From Cheiracanthium punctorium (taxonomy: Eukaryota > Arthropoda > Arachnida > Araneae > Cheiracanthiidae), in NCBI GenBank assembly GCA_038373885.1, contig JAWZYV010014440.1:963001-1027000 (forward strand): a stretch of 64,000 bases of DNA, written 5' to 3'. Both the position numbers and the translations under genes were made by a program. Positions 57,158 to 64,000 of this stretch are shown piece after piece (the first letter of the stretch is position 1; each line of letters opens with the position of its first letter). A model generated the notes under the pieces. That model searched no databases and had not been told where the DNA came from. It was given only the letters and a program-made list of their open reading frames with translations.

Positions 57158-57866
57158 CAGGGTGACCCGAAAAGGTAGTAACGGGCTTTAATTATTTTTC
57201 TATTAGAGACAAGAAGGCAGTGCAAATTGAAAAAATGTTCAAAATGAGGTCGGAAATAAGACTCCATTAAGAAAAAATTCTGCTCCTTAATTTTCAAAAA
57301 GTTATCCTTTTAAAATTTGTATACTACCCCCGTACAAAAAAATTTTCAATTAGTAAAATGTGCCCCATACACTAATGAGGTAACATAAAATATTTGCGAA
57401 CCATACCTTAAAAAGTGTCAGAGATATGACGATAAATATAATGTTGACTTAAACCACTTTTCAATGGCTCTCGAGGGGAAAAAATCTCGCCAAATGATCG
57501 CATTTCAGGGGTCGTACTGATATTACGAAAGAAAATCTTTTTTTCCACACTAGAAACAAACGATTACATTCAAAATCATGTATAGCCCATGATAATCTTT
57601 CTTTGAAGATATCTGAGATATTGCATTATGACAGGCTGAAATTTGGCACATCACCTCTTGAGTCTATGGGGGCACATTTTGCTATTAGAGAATTTTTTGT
57701 AAGGGGGTCGTATACAAATTTAAAAAGTGTAACTTATGAGAGGAACTTTTTTCTTAACGAAGTCTTATTTCCGACCTTATTTTGAACATTTTTTCAATTT
57801 ACACTGCCCACTTATCTCTAATAGATAAAGAATTAAAGCCCGTTACCACCTTTTTGGGACACCCTG
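57158..57866. mobile_element. Long-TIR element with TA target, 709 bp
   Basis: The ends are CAGGGTGACCCGAAAAGGTA and, reverse-complemented, CAGGGTGTCCCAAAAAGGTG, flanked by TA. The inverted repeats run at least 200 bp with scattered differences, so transcripts through it would form a long hairpin. Interior frames (57106-57297 minus, 57603-57785 plus) are mirror images of the arms, not genes. Termini of the same TACAGGGTG type occur at 19296 and 24793. Confidence 0.8.
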
Positions 57867-60684
57867 TATACTACATTTTACTGCATTTAATGTTTTGCTT
57901 AAAAATCTAGTTAAATTTATTTTAATCATTACTCCTCATACTTTTAAGCAGAACTGTATACAGTAGAATCTCGTTGCAATTAACTTTACTTTTGCGAATA
58001 TTTAAAATTAACTTATGAAATAGTTTTACTGAAAAAAAGAAATTCCTGTAGTACAAATTTAGTTAAAATTAACGCCCCTTAAACGAATTTAATCTTCGCT
58101 CCTTTTTAATTTGTCATACTGAGATGCTACTGTTCCACTTTTCCATTACATAAAGCTTTCATACTCTAAATAACTCATTTTTCAACTCTGAAAAATAATT
58201 TATGTTTAATCAAATGTATAAAGCATTCCTATATAAAATAAAACCATAGTTGCGAAACCAAATATTTTTTATTTTCTTAACGGACTACATGCTCTGAAAC
58301 AAAAGTAACCATAATTTTTATTATATCATACAATACATTTTTTAACGAACAAGGTCATTCACGGCATAGCTCTGAAACTCTCCTAAAGCTTTCCTGTCCT
58401 TCATAAAGCATCGAATTCCTCTCCTCTTTTATCCGTTCGCTTTCTTTTGTTAACTGCCCACGATAATGTCTTTCAAAAGGCTGTCATTCGTTTTTATTCG
58501 CTGTGTCATTTTTTTCGATAAGTAGAGTGAAAAAAATTATGTATTCTCAATAAAATGTGTCTAATATTCAGAGAAACTTCTCAAAATATTATCTGAATTA
58601 TTAGTCGTCTGTCAGCTGGTGACAGTTTTTAGAGAACTTTCACGGCGGGAGTTTTTGTTTGAATCAGAATTGCTGCTAAGAAAACGAATATTTGTTAAAT
58701 AAACGAAAGAAAAAAAAATATATTTTTTTTATTTGAAGTAATTGTCGCTCCGACGGACAAATTTCATTTAAATTCTTTTTTTTTTATATATATAATGCAA
58801 AACTTTTATAAATTGTTAAATACGTATCTCTTCGTGTATCAGTGTTAAAAAAAATAATAATAATAAATAAATATACTGGTGCATGAACAGAAAAAAAAAA
58901 GAATTAGGAACAGAATTAGGAATTGAAAAATTACAACGCCAAGAATGACAAAAATGAATCATTTTTCAATTTCAACGTTTTAACTATTGCTTTTGCTCTT
59001 CCAAACTCTGAGTGTTTTTAGCAATTTGAAATTAATTTTTATTTCTTAAATTATTATCGCGTTGATGTTTTCCTTTTTAATATTCCTTTAATTATGAGAC
59101 CTTCTTTCATGCTAGCTGTGAAACCATTTAAATATCGTCCTTTATGGCTTTTCGCAATATATCTTCAGCTATATTAATTATCGTCGTTTATTTTTAGTAT
59201 TATAACCATTATACACAAATCCTTTAAAAAAATAGGAATCGTAATCTTTCCGGGTTTTTTTTCTCGAATTTTGAGTAAACGCACAATGATATATTATTCA
59301 TTTATTTTAATAAAGTTTTATCTATTCTTTTCCTATAAATCCATTTATTCCCCATTCCTATGATTGTGTAATGTAATAGAAAAATGTATGGGCATATAAA
59401 TAGGGAAGAAAAAAACATGTGTGTGCATACAGTAAAATTTGCCATAGCTTCCTCAAATCGACTTCCAATTTTGAAATGTCTTGCGCTTTCTGTTAAATCC
59501 AATATTTTGTCTTTTTCTAAATAAGGTTGCCCCTTCGTGTAGAATAGAGTAGAATAATCCGAGGTCAAATGGTGACAAAAATATTGTATATTTCAAATTA
59601 GAATCCTGTAATTTTTGGAACTTTTTTTAAAGCTATATTACGAGGGTAGGCCTATATATATAGCACGTCTGCGCGACATTATATGTATGTCACTTAAGTG
59701 AAAAACGACTGTGCATCCTTCAAAGTACTTTCCGCCATTGTATTCTACTGTATTAAACCCAAAAGACAGTGTCAAAGGAAGCAATCATATTACATTTAAT
59801 GACTTAGGAAAAAATAATAAGATGCCGCATCGTAGATTTATCAACGTTAAATATAGAAGGTCTGATCAACCAGTTCAATCCATTACGATTACAATTTATC
59901 AACTTGAATGCCTTTTTTTTATATCGGATTTTCCTGATTGAAAAAACATTAGATGATTAATTTGTGTCACTCAGACGTTGATACCGAGGTGCTTCCTAGG
60001 TTCATCTGCATAATATTTCGGCTTATACTCGGATAGGCAACTATTTTGATACTTTACATAGAGCGGCGCACTGGGACAGTTTGCGTTTCATCTGCGGAGA
60101 GAATTTGGTTCTTGAACTGAGCAGTTATAAGAAACCAGTGGTATTTACTGAATTTCTTTAGTAAAATGCCGTCTGTGATTGTATGTTGGACTGTTGACTT
60201 TCATCGGTTGTTTTCAAAAAGACCGATTTATTTGACGCCGTTTTCTTTCAACTTTATTTTGCGAAAACATCGTGAAAAGTTTTTATGGCGCTGGATTATT
60301 GTTAAACGCTATAAAATAGATTCGTGCTACAACGCTATTTGACTTACGCGAATTAAATTTTATGGAAGTTTTTCAAGATTATGTATCTTAGAATTAAAAC
60401 ATACTCATTACCTGTAGCACGAGATTTTTCGCCAACATTTATTTATTCCTTGCTTTAAGTGGGAAATTGTAATGTATAGTTAAGGAATGGTTTAAAACAG
60501 TTTAAGGGATGCTTATAAGTGTCTATTGTTTAAGAAAGTCGAATAGACACCCTATCTCATAAAGGGAAATTTTGAGTTACACGAGGGGTCTTGGAACGCA
60601 TCTCTCACGTCTCATGAATTGTTCATCTACGACATTGTTTCGTGTATCATATGGTTATCATGGATGAAGAAGAAAGAGGAAGAA
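57867..60684. other. AT-rich stretch
   Basis: Near 57960 the text CAGTAGAATCTCGTTGCAAT followed by TAACTTTA resembles a pogo/Tigger-type end; no partner was found. The remainder to 60684 holds no recognisable gene, including the 88-codon minus frame at 59302-59568 and the 76-codon plus frame at 59711-59941. Confidence 0.5.
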
Positions 60685-60688
60685 ACAT

Positions 60689-63640
60689 CCCAGCAAACAC
60701 ACTACTGCCCGCAAAATGACGGCCTGATACCGTCGTGCTGGCCGTATTACCGGGAACAAGGTAGATTGCCATCGTTTGGAAGTCACTGGAGTAATAGTGT
60801 CTGAAAAGTGCATATGCGCCAGTACATAAATAGTAACGGCGAACTGCCATGTGTCTATGACATGCACAGAAAAGTTAACGGCGTGGTACTGCTTAAAATG
60901 TACGGGGCCAGCACTATTTGGCAGTAATGGGCCTGTATATATTTCGTAGTGTTGGCATAAAATTTCGTTATTTTAATTAAATAATATTTTTTCACATTCA
61001 TACGTAGAAGTGTTAAGGGATATAAGTTCCGGGCACCCAAAGGCAGGATCACTACAAAGATTTTTTTTTTTTTGAGGGGGGGGGATGTAAGGGGAGAAGC
61101 TCATATTGTGCCTTCAAATATTTTAGCACTAAAAACTAAACTAATACAAACGAGTTCAATATGCTATAAAAATGTTTACTACACAGACAGTGGAACCTCC
61201 ACTCTGTATCTGACAGTATATAACCCCCACTATGTACTGAATTATGAATTTTAATCTTAAAATTTTTATAATTTATATCAATTTTTTTACAATTTTGCTA
61301 AACTTTTCCTGAAAAACATATTTGGAGACTTTTTTCTACGTTAAGCCCCTTATAAAATCTACCAAATTAGGGTGCAGAAATGTGTTAGAGAGTATTACAC
61401 GAAGACCAGTCAGGGTTTAATTTGCATGAGAGCTCAGCTCCTGTAGTCTTTTTTCTTCAGAGAATTTTAGATTAAATAAAAAATTTTAACAGCCTACATA
61501 ATTGCTTCTATTGATATGTTTTTATTATATTGAATATAGCCGTGGTAAAACAAAGATTACTTAATTTTTAAATATAAATTAGGTAATTAATGCTCAAATT
61601 TACAATAAAACAAATTAGAGCTCCTGCAGTTATTTTGTTAGAAATTCATCAATGAACCAGTATTTAAATGTTATTTCTTTCTATCTGTTTTGATTACTCT
61701 CGAATCAAATGTTTTATTTCGCACCCTTTTACGGTCTCAAGTATGATACTATAGAAGAAAGAGGTCAATATATCTACCGAGGGTCAACTAATTTCTCACG
61801 GCTGCGAGATAAGCAAGAATCGAACGGTTATCGTGGATTTGGCTATATTAATTCAGATTATCTATACGAAGTACAAATGAATTTTTTATGCATTTGAAGA
61901 TTGGCGAGTTTCATTAAAACGGAAGTGGCGAGTTTTCGTGTCCAATAAGTATAGTAACCCATTCTTTTTTCTTTTGATGTTTCATTTCGTTTCGCAAATC
62001 TGGAAACGTTGAGCGGGAGGCCAGTTATGAAATACGCTTTTTAGGATACAAAGTTTTTCCGGTCGTTGTTGTAGACTTTCGAAAGGGTTATTGCTATAGA
62101 CTAGTGAGATATCTCTGTTAGGAGCAATAATAATTATAATAAGATTTGCTTCTGCAGTGATATCTTGCTGGTTATGGATACAGAAAGTGGATTTCAAAGT
62201 TTCACAATTGGATTTTACATTTTTTAAACAGTCGTGAAAATATTACAGGTAAATTTTTACTTTTACTATTTTTAATGTACACACGGTATCCACCGGTGAC
62301 TTTAGCAACTAATTTAAAGATTAGGCGACTTTTTGAACCAAAAAACGTCATTTTCATGCTATTTTCAAGTTTTGGATACTTGTACCTTACTCCAGGCGAC
62401 TCATTTGTAAATCTGGTGTTGGTTTTTGTCAATTCCCTTTTTTCTAAAGCTGCTACTGAGCTTTCAGCAAACATTCTAATCTGTCTTTTTGATCGTGCTA
62501 TAAAAATAAATGTATTATATGTTCTGTTTTATATATATATGAAGTTTTTAAATTTATCATTTTATTCAATCTTTCTTAAATGAAGCTAAATTAAGCATGT
62601 TTATTTCTTAACTACAAAATCATTAAAAAATGTTACTATTTTGGGAACTAAAATTGAGAAAATGGCTACTAAACTGGTGACTTTTTTTAAGTCGGTGATG
62701 TACTAATGATACTTATTTTAGTGTATAAAAGTACTTTCCTCCATAAAATTTGAATCATGCAGTATACAACAGATATAGATACAGAAAATTTCTTTTCAGA
62801 ATAGCTAACATTTAAAAAATAATTTGAGCTAAACAAAATGTGCAATAAAGCAAAATGCTACCCTAAAGCTATGTGTGTAACCATAGTACAATTTTATTTA
62901 TTATTACTTCCTGTAAGATTTTGATTAGTAACTCATTTATAAAATCTCTTACTCTGAAATATTGAAATTAAACTATTTATAGATGATTTTCTGTTGGTTC
63001 TAAAATGTGTTACCGCCTCTCTCACAAAAAAAAAAAATCTTTTGCGACTGCAAATTTGTAAGAAAATTGCAGTTTATGAAAACTCCACACAATTCACTAA
63101 TAATAGGCGCACATAATTTGCAAACGATTGACAACGGATTTTGCTGTTTTTTTTTATATTTCATTTATGTTGTTTTTTATCTTTCAAAATGTTACCCTTA
63201 AGGAATGTTTTTATTTTTATTTTTATTTTTCGCGGGGTAGGGGGTTGATGAATAAGCCCCCTACCCCGAATCCGCCATGGCTCGTATTTTAATTATGGCA
63301 GCATTACTGTAAATAGGCACTAATCCAGTACCGTGCCATTATATTGTAGTCACTGTTAAGATACCAGGCCAGTGCCTTTATTTTTAATAATTGCCGGCAC
63401 CCGGCCGTTTCATTTCGGGCATTATAAACTTAATGGGCCAGTGCCTTTATTGTGAGTAACGGCCGGCACATGCAGTATGCCAGCAGAGTGCCGTTGCCTT
63501 CCCGGGCTTCTGGCAAGGTACTTCTCGGGCGACCACTTTTGGTACGATTCAGTTATTTTTTGCAGTGCCGGGCAGGTGCTGGACGTAAAGGCAGAAAGGC
63601 ACTGACAAGGTACTCCGGCAGCAGGTGTGTGTTTGCTGGG
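60689..63640. mobile_element. CCCAG-ended TIR element with GCCGGCAC arrays
   Basis: The left end CCCAGCAAACACACTACTGC and the right end, reverse-complemented CCCAGCAAACACACACCTGC, are inverted; ACAT/ATGT outside them extends the repeat. Both end regions are rich in GGCCAGTGCC, TGCCGGCAC and related words (60700-60930 and 63310-63610). The CCCAG-C-CACA design resembles the elements at 6827, 7047 and 21466. The 2.2-kb interior is AT-rich, with a perfect 12-bp-arm hairpin at 63233-63268. No transposase and no direct target duplication were found. Confidence 0.6.
63233..63268. repeat. Perfect 12-bp-arm hairpin
   Basis: CGGGGTAGGGGG, a 12-base loop, then CCCCCTACCCCG. It may be the core of a small G-run MITE nested in the larger element. 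Confidence 0.85.
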
Positions 63641-63644
63641 ATGT

Positions 63645-64000
63645 CAGGGAATTCATGCAGCAATCCAGACCCTATTAGTTCATTAAATACGTGAAAGAGC
63701 TCACTATTAACTCCGTATTTTTGTCAGAACTTGTTATAGATTGTCCTTTTCTTCACTTTTCGAAGTAGATTGTTATGTTCTTACTAGCACATTGTTCTTG
63801 AATTATTTATGGTGATTGCTTGGTTAAGGGATGTAAATCAGTTAGAAGTTCTTCCAATAAACGCTGCTATTCAAGGGATGATGCTACAATTGCAGCTACA
63901 AAGTCGACGATTATCTGGAAGAAGAGGGTATTTCGATAGCGAGGTCTTCCGACCTTAATCACGTAACTTATGATATGCTCTATAGGAAGAGCCATTGCAT
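63645..64000. other. Non-coding end of window
   Basis: Nothing recognised; the open frames present are short. Confidence 0.5.

Noticed and set aside
62202..62583. Overlapping 90- and 102-codon frames on opposite strands
   Set aside because: They mirror each other, are hydrophobic or basic as expected from AT-rich text, and match no family. They lie inside a TIR element interior.

Overview
This is eukaryotic nuclear DNA: strongly AT-rich, full of homopolymer and microsatellite runs, and with no operon, no rRNA and no intact host gene that I can support across 64 kb. The transposon set (Ty3/gypsy, mariner, Tc1, pogo/Tigger, Helitron, hAT-, piggyBac- and Tc1-type MITEs, tRNA-derived SINEs) and the wording of the transposase remnants point to an arthropod. 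A chelicerate such as a spider is my best guess, but that is inference. The window reads as intergenic or deep-intronic sequence.

Layout. 1-6.1 kb: AT-rich background with two hAT-type MITEs (2681-2857, 3489-3658), ending in a Helitron 3' terminus. 6.5-11.6 kb: a nested transposon cluster. It holds a 2-kb element with CCCAG ends and ACGTTC arrays (6827-8838), with a CAAGCTTG-array element (7047-8065) and a hAT MITE inside it. A second TIR element follows (9155-10822), carrying a Myb/SANT-like exon remnant and a tRNA-like sequence, then 127-bp tandem units ending in a Helitron-like terminus. 12.9-18.7 kb: a TA-flanked MITE, a 109-bp hAT MITE, a complete non-autonomous Helitron (14873-16274), a near-perfect 120-bp palindrome (16782-16901) and two mariner-type transposase remnants. 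20.4-22.9 kb: a TTAA-type MITE and a second CAAGCTTG element in the opposite orientation. 26.5-29.5 kb: one candidate microexon, SINEs and a foldback MITE. 29.7-32.7 kb: the best protein-coding locus, a degraded Ty3/gypsy retrotransposon on the minus strand. 36-42.6 kb: Tc1 and pogo/Tigger pseudogenes and more MITEs. 43-44.6 kb: a SINE, a CRE-type palindrome, a TAATTA cluster and a GC-richer patch with possible promoter or exon signals. 50.7-63.6 kb: nested foldbacks, a hAT MITE, a second complete Helitron with a roughly 155-bp internal satellite, a 709-bp long-TIR element, and a 2.95-kb CCCAG-ended element.

How they relate. The history is layered transposition. Helitrons, MITEs and foldbacks lie inside older elements, often with readable target duplications: 8 bp for hAT-type, TA for Tc1/mariner-type, TTAA for piggyBac-type. 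Every transposon gene I recognise is broken, so the locus looks like a graveyard of non-autonomous families mobilised in trans. The most unusual structures are the CCCAG-ended elements, each filled at both ends with its own short palindromic word, and the tRNA-derived module kept at the same place in both CAAGCTTG copies.
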